Below, piece by piece: positions 8,145 to 16,539 of a stretch of DNA of 54,868 bases. Positions within the stretch are counted from its first letter, which is position 1. The number at the start of each line of letters is the position of its first letter. Both the position numbers and the translations under genes were made by a program. This DNA comes from Crocinitomicaceae bacterium. Lineage in GTDB: Bacteria > Bacteroidota > Bacteroidia > Flavobacteriales_D > Parvicellaceae. The stretch is taken from the NCBI GenBank assembly GCA_002723085.1, contig PBNK01000027.1, positions 1 to 54,868 of the forward strand. The letters are read 5' to 3'. Below the pieces are notes generated by a model. The model ran no database searches. It was not told where the DNA came from and was given only the letters and a program-made list of their open reading frames with translations.

Positions 8145-9692
8145 TTGTCTTCTATTTTAGTTCATATAAAAGTCTCGCCTGAAGATTTAAATAATATTGA
8201 ATTACATAAAAAACTTATTCAAGAAAAATCTAATCATGATTTCAAGTCAATTGTTTTAAGAAAAAGATCAATTGATGCAAGACAAAGGAAAATATTTTAT
8301 CAATTGCAATATGAGATTTTTATTAAGAAATATAATGAAAAGGTTTATAATCCTAATTTTAATGATGTATCTAAATGTTTTCATTGTGTTCACATAATTG
8401 GAGCTGGTCCCGCTGGTCTTTTTGCAGCTTTAAGATGTATTCAAATAGGTATTAAGCCAATTGTTTTTGAAAGAGGAAAAAATGTTAGAGAGAGAAGAAG
8501 AGATTTAGCGGCAATCAATAAAAATGGAATTGTTAATAAGGAATCAAATTATTGTTTTGGAGAAGGTGGAGCTGGAACATATTCAGATGGTAAACTTTAT
8601 ACAAGGTCTAAGAAAAAAGGAAATATTCCCGAAATATTAAATTTATTGGTTCATCATGGGGCAGAAAAAGATATTCTTATTGATTCACATCCTCATATAG
8701 GAACTAATAAATTGCCAAACTTGATAAGTAATATTAGAAAAACAATTCTAAAATATGGTGGTGAAATAAATTTTGGATCAAAACTAACAGATTTAAAATT
8801 TGAGAACTCTAAATTGACGTCAATTACTATTAACAACAATCAATCTTTTAAAATTGATCATTTGATTTTAGCAACCGGTCATTCAGCACGAGATGTTTTT
8901 AAACTTTTATATTCAAAAAATGTTAAAATAGATTTTAAAGATTTTGCAGTTGGAGTTCGTATTGAACATCCACAGTCTGAAATTGATAAATTGATGTATA
9001 ACAAGGTTAACAGAGGAGAATATTTACCTCCAGCTAGTTATTCATTGGTTTATAATAATGGTGAGAGAAGTGTATATTCTTTTTGTATGTGTCCTGGTGG
9101 AATAATTGCTCCTTGCGCAACAGAAGAGGAAGAAATTGTAACTAACGGATGGTCACCGAGTAAAAGAAATAATCCTTATGCTAATTCTGGTATAGTTGTA
9201 GAGGTTAAATGGTCTGATTTGAAAGATTTTCATCAATTTGGTCCATTAGCAGGCGTTGAATTTCAAAAATCAATTGAAAAAAAAGCTTGGGAGATAGCTA
9301 GTAATGGACAAGTTTTACCTGTTCAATTATTAGACAAGTTTTTACAAAAAAAATCAAAATCTATTTTTCCTCCTTCTTCATATTTTCCAGGATTTATTGA
9401 AGCTGATCTTTCAAAAGTTTTCCCATCATTTATTTACAATACACTTAAAGAAGGTTTTTTAAATTTTGATAAAAAGTTAAAAGGATTTATATCTCCTAAT
9501 GCTTTGTTACATGCTCCAGAAACAAGAACATCTTCTCCAGTAAGAATTCCTAGAAACAAAAATTTTCATCATCCTGATTTTTTTTCCTTATATCCATGTG
9601 GTGAAGGAGCTGGATATGCTGGAGGAATAATGTCAGCAGCGATTGATGGCATAAGGTGTGTTGATGCGATTTCAAACGTTATTAAAAATTAG
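8145..9692 (+). CDS. FAD-dependent dehydrogenase (COG2509-type)
   Basis: A 515-residue flavoprotein. An N-terminal ferredoxin-like extension of about 80 residues precedes the dinucleotide-binding motif VHIIGAGPAGLFAALRC. Then comes RGKNVRERRRD and the hallmark segment NYCFGEGGAGTYSDGKLYTR, typical of the uncharacterised FAD-dependent dehydrogenase family COG2509. The C-terminal flavin motif is FFSLYPCGEGAGYAGGIMS. The only start that keeps the N-terminal domain is TTG at 8145, 9 bp after the porT stop. The last 11 bases overlap the convergent methyltransferase gene. The substrate is unknown. It seems inserted into the usual ubiE-porT-methylase-Omp85 order. Confidence 0.85.
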   Translation: MSSILVHIKVSPEDLNNIELHKKLIQEKSNHDFKSIVLRKRSIDARQRKIFYQLQYEIFIKKYNEKVYNPNFNDVSKCFHCVHIIGAGPAGLFAALRCIQIGIKPIVFERGKNVRERRRDLAAINKNGIVNKESNYCFGEGGAGTYSDGKLYTRSKKKGNIPEILNLLVHHGAEKDILIDSHPHIGTNKLPNLISNIRKTILKYGGEINFGSKLTDLKFENSKLTSITINNNQSFKIDHLILATGHSARDVFKLLYSKNVKIDFKDFAVGVRIEHPQSEIDKLMYNKVNRGEYLPPASYSLVYNNGERSVYSFCMCPGGIIAPCATEEEEIVTNGWSPSKRNNPYANSGIVVEVKWSDLKDFHQFGPLAGVEFQKSIEKKAWEIASNGQVLPVQLLDKFLQKKSKSIFPPSSYFPGFIEADLSKVFPSFIYNTLKEGFLNFDKKLKGFISPNALLHAPETRTSSPVRIPRNKNFHHPDFFSLYPCGEGAGYAGGIMSAAIDGIRCVDAISNVIKN

Positions 9693-10410
9693 TTTGTCTA
9701 TTTATTTCGTTTAGTATTATTCCTGTTGCTATACTTACATTTAAAGATTCAGCATTTCCCTTTTTAATAATAGATATATTTTGATTTATTTTCTTTTCTG
9801 ATTCTAAGCTAATTCCATTAGCCTCATTTCCTAAAATAATTATTGAACTTTTTTCAAATGAAAATGAATTTAAGTTTTGACCATTTAAAGTTGCTCCAAT
9901 TATATTTTTAAAAGAAAAAAGATTACAAAGTTTGTTTAGCGAAATTACATGAGATTTAATTCTAAAAACAGATCCCATTGAAGCCATTACAGTTTTGTTA
10001 TTAAAAATATCTACACAGTTAGGAGAGCAAAAAACTCTTTTGTGATCAAACCAATCAAGCGACCTTAAAATTGTCCCCATATTTCCTGGATCACTAATTC
10101 CATCAAGATAGACTACTATATCTTCAATTTTTTCAGGCAAATTATATTTTGGAATTTTGGCAATGGCAATAATATTGCTTTGGTTTTTTAAATTTGATAA
10201 TCTATCGGCATCTTTATTTGAAATTATTTCTGCATTGGGGTATTCTGGTTTTAAGTTTTCTGTTATAAACAAACGTTCTAGTTCTACATTAGAATTCAGT
10301 AATTCATTGCATATTTTTTTGCCTTCAGCAATAAAAAGTTCCAATTCACTTCTTTTTGACTTCCTTTTTAAGGAACTAAATTTCTTTAAATCGTTTCTAC
10401 TGATTGTCAT
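9682..10410 (-). CDS. SpoU/TrmH-family RNA 2'-O-methyltransferase
   Basis: A 242-residue SPOUT-class methylase that puts a methyl group on a ribose of rRNA or tRNA. The N-terminal substrate-binding domain includes FIAEGKKICNELL. The three family motifs follow: motif 1 DGISDPGNMGTILRSLDWF (catalytic Arg in ILRS), motif 2 IIILGNEANGIS, and motif 3 ESLNVSIATGIILNEI, which form the trefoil SAM knot. The target nucleotide cannot be told from sequence. It runs opposite to the flanking genes, converging with the FAD dehydrogenase (11-bp overlap) and diverging from the Omp85 gene 33 bp away. In other flavobacteria this methylase also sits between porT and the Omp85 gene. Confidence 0.9.
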   Translation of the reverse strand: MTISRNDLKKFSSLKRKSKRSELELFIAEGKKICNELLNSNVELERLFITENLKPEYPNAEIISNKDADRLSNLKNQSNIIAIAKIPKYNLPEKIEDIVVYLDGISDPGNMGTILRSLDWFDHKRVFCSPNCVDIFNNKTVMASMGSVFRIKSHVISLNKLCNLFSFKNIIGATLNGQNLNSFSFEKSSIIILGNEANGISLESEKKINQNISIIKKGNAESLNVSIATGIILNEINRQTNF

Positions 10411-10443
10411 AATGTTATTTTTGTCATCAAATACTAATTTAAA

Positions 10444-12912
10444 TTGTTATTTAACAAATATAAATATCGTTGTAAATTAATTTTTATCTTATTAATAAGT
10501 ATTAATTTTTCTTGTAATACAGTTAAGTATGTTTCTGAAGATTCATTTTTATTAGAAAAAAATAAAATTGAAATCACTGATAATGAGGGAGGTGACTTTG
10601 CATTAAATTTTTTAAAAAATGGAAGCTTTTCTGAAGTTATTAAACAAAACCCAAATAGAAAAATTGCTTCTAAATTTAGATTTTATTTATGGGTATACAA
10701 TTTATCAAATGAAGATAAAATTCAGAATTCAATTGTTAGAAAATTAGAAAAAACAGCTAAGATTAATAAAAAAATTGAGCAAAAAAATAAACTAAAGTTA
10801 TCTAAGGATAGTACATCAAAACTGAAGCCTTTCAGAGAAAGAGGATTGACTTTTGGTGAAAAAATTAGAGAAATTGGCGAGCCTCCTGTAGTTATTTCAA
10901 ATATTCTTAGAAATAAGTCATCAAATCAAATCAGTATTTTTTTAACAAACAATGGTTTTTTTGAAAATGAAGTGGTAGATAGTCTTAATAAAATTGGAGA
11001 AAAAAAGGCTGAATTAGTATATTCTATAAAAACTGGAAAACCTTCTATTATTCGCAAAATAAAATACAATTATAAAGACTCGATAATTGGTTTTTATTTG
11101 GATAGCATAAAGCCTAATTCATTAATCAAAACAGGAGATTTGTTTAATACAGATTTAATGGATTCTGAAAGAGATAGAATTACTGATTTCATGAAAAGAA
11201 ATGGATTTTATTTTTTCAATAAAGAGTTTATATACTTCTCAATTGATACCATTGGGTTAGATCATTTGGTAGATATTGAAATGGGCATTCAAAATTATAA
11301 ATATAAGAGTCAAAAATCTGATAATATTGTAGAAAAACCTCATAAACAATACTTAATAAACAAGGTGAATGTTGTTATTAAATCTGATGAGGAATATTCT
11401 AAAGGTTTCCCATTAGATACATTAAGTTCTAAATCTTTATCAATAATTAATAACCAACCTATTAAATATCAAAAAAGAGTAATTAAAAATGCGATTACTA
11501 TAAAAAGAAACAACCTATATAGCAAAACTTCTGCAGAAGATTCATATAGAAGGCTATCTAGTTTAGGCTTGTTTAAGTCAGTTGCTATAAACTTTGATAC
11601 ATTGATTAATACAAGTTTATTAGAAGCAAATATAAATTTAGTAAGTGCTAAAACACAAAATTTTACATTATCTGTTGATGGTACAAATAATGAAGGACAA
11701 TTTGGTGTTGAGGGAAGCATGAATTATTTACATGCTAATTTATTTCATGGAGGAGAAAGATTTAAATTGTCATTTAAAGGTGGTTTAGAAAGTCAACTTC
11801 TTGTCACAGAAAATGACCAAAGTAGTCTTTTTAATACTGTTGAATTAGGACCACAACTTAATATTTTAATTCCAAAGTATTTTTTAATCAATCGTTTAAA
11901 TAAATTAAAAAAACATTCAAATGGAAGGACTGAAATTACTGCAGCTGTTAATTTTCAAAAAAGACCTGATTTCACAAGATGGAATCAAGAATTTTCTTAT
12001 GGTTGGCTTTTTCATGAAAAAAAATCAATAACCTGGCATATTAACCCCATTGCTTTAAGTGCAATTAATATTGATAAAACTGAAGCATTTTCTTTACAAA
12101 TTGACACATTAAATGATAAATTAATTGCCGCAAGTTTTCAAGATCATATAATAGCAGGAGGAATTTATTCTTTTGAATACAATGGTCAACAAAAACAAAA
12201 TTTTAAAAATGAATTTTATTTTAAATCTACTTTTGAATGTGGAGGTGGAATGTTATATAACTTTCATCAATTAATTAATAAAGAAAAAAACCCTTTAAAT
12301 AATAGTTATAATATATTAGGAATAAGATACGCACATTTTCAAAAACTTTACTTAGATATGCGTTATTATATGCCTTTATTTGAAAGAAGTAAATTGGTTT
12401 ATAGGTTGGCAGGAGGAATGGGTGTTCCTAGAGCCAATTTAAGAGAGGCACTTCCTTTTGAAAAAAGTTTTTATGCTGGTGGTGCAAATGGAATGAGAGC
12501 ATGGAAAGCAAGATCTTTGGGTCCAGGAAGTTATTACGATTCTTTGCAACGTTTTGATAAAATAGGAGATATTCAAATAGAAGGTAATGCCGAGTTAAGG
12601 TTTCCTTTTTCATCGTGGGTGGAAGGAGCATTTTTTGTTGATATGGGTAATGTTTGGCTTTTAAGAGAAGATTCCATTAGAGTTCAAGGTCAATTTAGAA
12701 GAGAAAATTTTTTAAGTGAAATTGCAATAGGTTCGGGGTTGGGCTTAAGGTTAAATTTGGATTTTTTTATAATTAGAGTTGATGTAGCTATACCTATTAA
12801 AAATCCAGCAATTGCATATGAAGATAATAGATGGATATTTGGTAAAACTAAAGAAGATAGAAGGAACTTTTATCCTGTTCAGTTTAATTTAGGAATAGGT
12901 TATCCTTTTTAA
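10444..12912 (+). CDS. tamL: Omp85-family (BamA/TamA-like) outer-membrane lipoprotein, TamL-type
   Basis: An 822-residue Omp85 protein. The N-terminus has a signal sequence with a Cys at 24 (ISINFSC), an imperfect lipobox as in the lipidated TamA variants (TamL) of Bacteroidota. About 300 residues of POTRA-like repeats follow, then a 16-strand barrel region with the family landmarks: KSFYAGGANGMRAW, the loop-6-type motif in strands near FPFSSWVEGAFFVDMGNVW, and a terminal strand FNLGIGYPF ending in Phe. The start is TTG at 10444, with no ATG near the signal sequence. TamL-type proteins help assemble or maintain outer-membrane proteins. Synteny with porT supports the TamL label, but BamA-like function cannot be ruled out. 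Confidence 0.8.
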   Translation: MLFNKYKYRCKLIFILLISINFSCNTVKYVSEDSFLLEKNKIEITDNEGGDFALNFLKNGSFSEVIKQNPNRKIASKFRFYLWVYNLSNEDKIQNSIVRKLEKTAKINKKIEQKNKLKLSKDSTSKLKPFRERGLTFGEKIREIGEPPVVISNILRNKSSNQISIFLTNNGFFENEVVDSLNKIGEKKAELVYSIKTGKPSIIRKIKYNYKDSIIGFYLDSIKPNSLIKTGDLFNTDLMDSERDRITDFMKRNGFYFFNKEFIYFSIDTIGLDHLVDIEMGIQNYKYKSQKSDNIVEKPHKQYLINKVNVVIKSDEEYSKGFPLDTLSSKSLSIINNQPIKYQKRVIKNAITIKRNNLYSKTSAEDSYRRLSSLGLFKSVAINFDTLINTSLLEANINLVSAKTQNFTLSVDGTNNEGQFGVEGSMNYLHANLFHGGERFKLSFKGGLESQLLVTENDQSSLFNTVELGPQLNILIPKYFLINRLNKLKKHSNGRTEITAAVNFQKRPDFTRWNQEFSYGWLFHEKKSITWHINPIALSAINIDKTEAFSLQIDTLNDKLIAASFQDHIIAGGIYSFEYNGQQKQNFKNEFYFKSTFECGGGMLYNFHQLINKEKNPLNNSYNILGIRYAHFQKLYLDMRYYMPLFERSKLVYRLAGGMGVPRANLREALPFEKSFYAGGANGMRAWKARSLGPGSYYDSLQRFDKIGDIQIEGNAELRFPFSSWVEGAFFVDMGNVWLLREDSIRVQGQFRRENFLSEIAIGSGLGLRLNLDFFIIRVDVAIPIKNPAIAYEDNRWIFGKTKEDRRNFYPVQFNLGIGYPF

Positions 12913-12973
12913 TGATTTTTCTAATATTTAGTAATTTTTAAGCATTTATTATATTAGGTTTCTATTAAGTTTA

Positions 12974-12981
12974 TAAATTTG
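12974..12981 (+). promoter_or_regulatory. Putative -7 element for fbaA
   Basis: TAAATTTG matches TAnnTTTG, 42 bp before the fbaA ATG in a 111-bp AT-rich gap. No convincing -33 partner was seen, so this is a weak call. Confidence 0.3.
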
Positions 12982-13023
12982 AATTTTATTACAAATTTGA
13001 CTTACTAATCATTAATTTATTAA

Positions 13024-14088
13024 ATGAGTTCAATAAAACCAGGTGTTGCTACAGGTGACCAAGTACAAGAAATTTTCAAACTTGCTAAACAAAAACAATT
13101 TGCATTACCAGCAGTTAATGTAATAGGCTCAAGCAGTATTAATGCTGTTTTAGAAACATCAAAAGAGCTTAATTCTCCAGTTATTATTCAGTTTTCTAAC
13201 GGAGGAGCAGTTTTTAATGCAGGTAAGTCACTTGATAATACTAATCAAAATGCTGCAATTGCTGGAGCAGTCGCAGGTGCAAAACATATTCATACCCTTG
13301 CTAAGTCTTATGGTGTTCCTGTTATTTTACATACAGATCATTGTGCTAAAAAACTTCTTCCTTGGATAGATGGTTTGATTGAAGCAAGTGAGGATCATTA
13401 TAAATCACATGGTTTCCCACTTTACAGTTCTCATATGATTGATCTTTCTGAAGAACCAATTGAGGAGAATATTGCTATATGTAAAAAATATCTTGAAAGA
13501 ATGTCTAAAATAGGCATTACCCTTGAAATTGAACTGGGAATTACTGGAGGTGAAGAAGATGGTGTTGATAATACAGATGTTGACGATTCAAAATTATATA
13601 CACAACCTGAAGAGGTAGCTTATGCTTACGAACAACTTATTGAGATTAGTGATAAGTTTACAATTGCTGCAGCATTTGGAAATGTTCATGGAGTTTATAA
13701 ACCTGGAAATGTTAAATTGACTCCTAAAATTTTAAAAAATTCTCAAGATTATATTTCACAAAAATATAACTTGGAGCATAATCATATTGATTTTGTTTTT
13801 CATGGGGGGTCAGGTTCTTCAGTTGAAGAAATCAGAGAAGCAATAAGTTACGGTGTCATAAAAATGAATATTGATACTGATCTTCAGTATGCTTACATGA
13901 CAGGAATTAGGGATTATTTTTTAAAAAATGAAGATTATTTAAATTCTCAAATTGGAAATCCTGATGGTGATGATCTTCCTAATAAAAAACATTATGACCC
14001 AAGAAAATGGGTTAGAGAAGCTGAGTTAACTTTTGTTGAAAGATTAAAAAAAGCTTTTGCAGATTTAAATAACGTAAATACTTTATAA
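13024..14088 (+). CDS. fbaA: Class II fructose-bisphosphate aldolase
   Basis: Zinc-dependent aldolase that splits fructose 1,6-bisphosphate into glyceraldehyde-3-phosphate and dihydroxyacetone phosphate, or the reverse in gluconeogenesis. The 354 residues match the class IIA length. Visible motifs are VILHTDHCAKKLLPW (catalytic Asp and zinc-binding His), ELGITGGEEDGVDN, FGNVHGVYKPGN (zinc His) and FVFHGGSGSS with the phosphate-binding loop, followed by KMNIDTDLQYA. It is upstream of accD, 9 bp before the accD ATG, so glycolysis and fatty-acid carboxylase genes are probably on one transcript. No oddities were seen. Confidence 0.96.
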   Translation: MSSIKPGVATGDQVQEIFKLAKQKQFALPAVNVIGSSSINAVLETSKELNSPVIIQFSNGGAVFNAGKSLDNTNQNAAIAGAVAGAKHIHTLAKSYGVPVILHTDHCAKKLLPWIDGLIEASEDHYKSHGFPLYSSHMIDLSEEPIEENIAICKKYLERMSKIGITLEIELGITGGEEDGVDNTDVDDSKLYTQPEEVAYAYEQLIEISDKFTIAAAFGNVHGVYKPGNVKLTPKILKNSQDYISQKYNLEHNHIDFVFHGGSGSSVEEIREAISYGVIKMNIDTDLQYAYMTGIRDYFLKNEDYLNSQIGNPDGDDLPNKKHYDPRKWVREAELTFVERLKKAFADLNNVNTL

Positions 14089-14097
14089 ATATTGAAT

Positions 14098-14961
14098 ATG
14101 AGTAATAGTGTACCTGAAAATCCGTGGTTTAAAAGAAAAGATAAAGGAATTGTAACTCCAACTAACCAGAAAAAGGAAAGCCCTGATGGTTTTTGGTATA
14201 AAACTCCTTCCGGGGATGTCATCGAAATGACAACTTTAATGGAAAACCAATATGTGACTCCAAAAGAAAGTTATCATGTTAGAATCGGTTCTAAAGAGTA
14301 CTTTGAAATTATTTTTGATGAAAATAAAATTGAATACATAGCTGATGATTTAAAGCCAAAAGACAAGTTGAAATTTGAGGATAAAAAGAAATATTCTGAT
14401 AGAATTGTAGCTACTCAAAAAAAAACTGGGTTAAATGATTCCATGCGTGCTGCATATGGTACAACTTCAGGTCATCCTATAGTTGTTGCTTGCATGGATT
14501 TTTCATTTATTGGAGGTTCAATGGGAAATGTAATGGGTGAAAAAATAGCTAGGTCAGTTGAAATGGCAATTGAAAAAAAATGTCCATTTATGTTAATTTC
14601 AAAATCTGGAGGAGCTAGAATGATGGAAGCAGGTATATCATTAATGCAAATGGCAAAAGCTTCGGCTAAATTAACTCAACTTTCGGCTGAAAAACTGCCT
14701 TATATTTCTTATTTAACAGACCCTACAACGGGGGGAGTTACTGCATCATTTGCTATGTTAGGAGACTTAAATATTTCTGAACCTGGGGCACTAATTGGTT
14801 TTGCTGGACCTAGAGTTATTAAAGAAACAATTGGTAGAGACCTTCCTGAAGGTTTTCAAACAAGTGAATTTTTATTAGAAAAAGGTTTTTTAGATTTTAT
14901 AGTTGATAGAAGAAATCTTAAAAATAAATTATCTCAACTAATAGAAATGTTTAAAAATTAG
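14098..14961 (+). CDS. accD: Acetyl-CoA carboxylase carboxyltransferase subunit beta
   Basis: Beta half of the carboxyltransferase that makes malonyl-CoA for fatty-acid synthesis. The carboxyltransferase core is intact: GSMGNVMGEKIAR, SKSGGARMMEAGISLMQM, LTDPTTGGVTASFAMLGD and GFAGPRVIKET, and the end KGFLDFIVDRR is typical. The N-terminal region DGFWYKTPSGDVIEMTTL is where other AccD proteins carry a four-cysteine zinc ribbon; no cysteine is present here, a trait I recall from other flavobacterial AccD proteins. I chose ATG at 14098 over the in-frame TTG at 14092 because NPWFKRK normally lies about 8 residues from the start. The partner accA is not in the window. Confidence 0.94.
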   Translation: MSNSVPENPWFKRKDKGIVTPTNQKKESPDGFWYKTPSGDVIEMTTLMENQYVTPKESYHVRIGSKEYFEIIFDENKIEYIADDLKPKDKLKFEDKKKYSDRIVATQKKTGLNDSMRAAYGTTSGHPIVVACMDFSFIGGSMGNVMGEKIARSVEMAIEKKCPFMLISKSGGARMMEAGISLMQMAKASAKLTQLSAEKLPYISYLTDPTTGGVTASFAMLGDLNISEPGALIGFAGPRVIKETIGRDLPEGFQTSEFLLEKGFLDFIVDRRNLKNKLSQLIEMFKN

Positions 14962-14963
14962 AA

Positions 14964-15470
14964 ATGAAACAACTTTTTTCAGTTGTTTTATTTTTTTGCA
15001 TTTTGCATTTTACTGCTCAAGATAGCTTGAGAATTCATAATGATTTTTATAAAACTCAAGAAAATGCGATGAAGATTTTGGGTGGATGGTCTGCAATTAA
15101 TATTGCTTCAAGTCCTTTTTTGAAAACCACTTCAACTGAAAGTTGGTCTCATTTTCATCAAATGAACTTTAATTGGAATTTGGTTAATATTAGTATAGCT
15201 GGTTTTGGTTATATGGGTTTAAAAAAAAGAAAAGAAAAATATTGGTCATTAAACTCCTTAGAAATGGATCGTAATAAATTAAAAAAATCACTCGCTGTAA
15301 ATATGGGATTAGATGCGGCCTATATGGTTTTTGGAGCAGTGCTTAAAAATAGGAGCTTAGGTAATCCATTAGATTTAGAAAGAAACATTGGTTTCGGTAA
15401 CTCAATTATTCTCCAAGGTGGCTTTTTATTCGTTTTTGATGGAGTTTTTTTATTAAAGAATAGACATTAG
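14964..15470 (+). CDS. Exported or membrane protein of unknown function
   Basis: A 168-residue protein starting 2 bp after accD. An N-terminal hydrophobic signal sequence (VVLFFCILHFTAQ) is followed by about three hydrophobic segments: ILGGWSAINIASSPFL, LVNISIAGFGYMGL and SIILQGGFLFVFDGVFLL. The spacing resembles small integral membrane proteins of Bacteroidota with a conserved Gly-Gly-Trp near the first membrane segment. No catalytic motif is visible and I do not recognise the family with certainty. Tight coupling suggests co-transcription with fbaA-accD. Confidence 0.7.
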   Translation: MKQLFSVVLFFCILHFTAQDSLRIHNDFYKTQENAMKILGGWSAINIASSPFLKTTSTESWSHFHQMNFNWNLVNISIAGFGYMGLKKRKEKYWSLNSLEMDRNKLKKSLAVNMGLDAAYMVFGAVLKNRSLGNPLDLERNIGFGNSIILQGGFLFVFDGVFLLKNRH

Positions 15471-15535
15471 TCAATAAATTTAAATTACTCTTTTTTAATT
15501 TTATTAACTTTGAAAAGCAAAGTAATTTCTTAGTT

Positions 15536-16183
15536 ATGATACAATCCGAAACAAATAAAGACATTTCAACCATCAAAGAAATGATGGAGAAAGCCACCAA
15601 GTTCTCAAGTATATCAGGCATTTCAATAATTATTTCAGGAATCATAGCTTTTATTGGTGCAGCATTTATTTATTTTGATTTGGGAATTTCAATTGAAAAT
15701 GGTGAATTTGTTTCTTATTCTCAACTAATTAACGATAAAGGAAATCGAGAAGATCTCAAGTTAAAAATGACTTTATTGGTCATGATTGGATCAGTGATAC
15801 TATTAATTTCTTTGTTTGTAATGTTTCTCTTCAGTAGAATAAAAGCTAAAAAAGAAGGTGTAAACCTTTTTAATCCCACTTTTGGACGAGCACTAAGATC
15901 ACTTTTTATTCCTCTTTTTGCGGGTGGTATTTTCTCAATGTTTCTTATGCATCACGAGGTAGTTGGATTAGTTGCTCCAGTGACTTTAATTTTTTATGGG
16001 TTAGGTTTAATTAGTGCAAGTAAACATACGTATTCCGAGCTTGAAATTTTGGGTTACTTAGAACTTGTTTTAGGAATTATAGCTTCTTATTTCATGGGTG
16101 CTGGTTTATTTTTCTGGATTTTAGGCTTTGGTGTAAGTCACATTTTATTTGGTTTTTACATCTATAGAACTTACGATAGATAA
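15536..16183 (+). CDS. Multi-pass inner-membrane protein, partner of a winged-helix regulator
   Basis: A 215-residue protein. A 20-residue cytoplasmic helix (KDISTIKEMMEKATKFSSIS) precedes about six membrane helices: 26-47, 77-100, 123-137, 142-160, 167-185 and 188-207. No transporter signature is visible. It is followed 3 bp later by a small winged-helix regulator, a pairing seen repeatedly in Bacteroidota where the membrane protein is thought to be controlled by, or to signal to, the regulator. The specific function is unknown. Confidence 0.75.
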   Translation: MIQSETNKDISTIKEMMEKATKFSSISGISIIISGIIAFIGAAFIYFDLGISIENGEFVSYSQLINDKGNREDLKLKMTLLVMIGSVILLISLFVMFLFSRIKAKKEGVNLFNPTFGRALRSLFIPLFAGGIFSMFLMHHEVVGLVAPVTLIFYGLGLISASKHTYSELEILGYLELVLGIIASYFMGAGLFFWILGFGVSHILFGFYIYRTYDR

Positions 16184-16186
16184 TTA

Positions 16187-16477
16187 ATGGAAGGGTTTGA
16201 TCAATTAAATAAAGCTTTTGACTCAAGAGTTCGACTTGGACTCATGTCTATTTTATGTGTAAACTCTTGGATAAGTTATAGAGAAATAAAAAACCTACTA
16301 GAGGTAACGGATGGAAATTTAGCCAGTCACATTAATGCTCTTGAAAAAATTAATTTCTTAGAAATAAAAAAACAATTTATTGGTAAAAAGCCTTTAACTA
16401 CATATAAAGTAACCTTTGAGGGTAAAAAGGCGTTTAAAAAACATATTGACGGACTTGAAAAAATGCTTCTTAAATAA
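16187..16477 (+). CDS. Small winged-helix transcriptional regulator
   Basis: A 96-residue one-domain winged-helix DNA-binding protein of the HTH_34 / MarR-like type. Helix 1 contains FDSRVRLGLMSILCV and the recognition unit spans YREIKNLLEVTDGNLASHIN with ALEKINFLEI after it. The wing KKPLTTYKVTFEGKKAFKKH leads to a short dimerisation helix. There is no ligand-binding domain. It is coupled to the preceding membrane protein (3-bp gap) and most likely autoregulates the pair. Its stop overlaps a putative promoter for the downstream lipoprotein gene, so it could also act there. Confidence 0.85.
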   Translation: MEGFDQLNKAFDSRVRLGLMSILCVNSWISYREIKNLLEVTDGNLASHINALEKINFLEIKKQFIGKKPLTTYKVTFEGKKAFKKHIDGLEKMLLK

Positions 16478-16482
16478 ATTTG
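16455..16482 (+). promoter_or_regulatory. Putative promoter for lipoprotein cassette 1
   Basis: TTG (16455-16457), a 17-base spacer, then TAAATTTG (16475-16482), which fits the Bacteroidota pattern. The -7 element overlaps the stop codon of the regulator gene and leaves a leader of about 50 bases before the ATG at 16540. Confidence 0.38.
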
Positions 16483-16539
16483 ATATTTATTTATTTTGTT
16501 CCTTTGTTCAAATTCGTTTTCTTAGTAAAAAAAATAATA

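Noticed and set aside
10157..10480. A 107-residue hydrophobic frame antisense to the RNA methyltransferase gene
   Set aside because: It overlaps a gene with all three SpoU motifs and has no family features; AT-rich antisense frames are often hydrophobic.
16480..16539. Possible 20-residue N-terminal extension of the cassette 1 lipoprotein from TTG
   Set aside because: It would put two hydrophobic stretches before the lipobox; ATG 16540 gives a standard lipoprotein signal.
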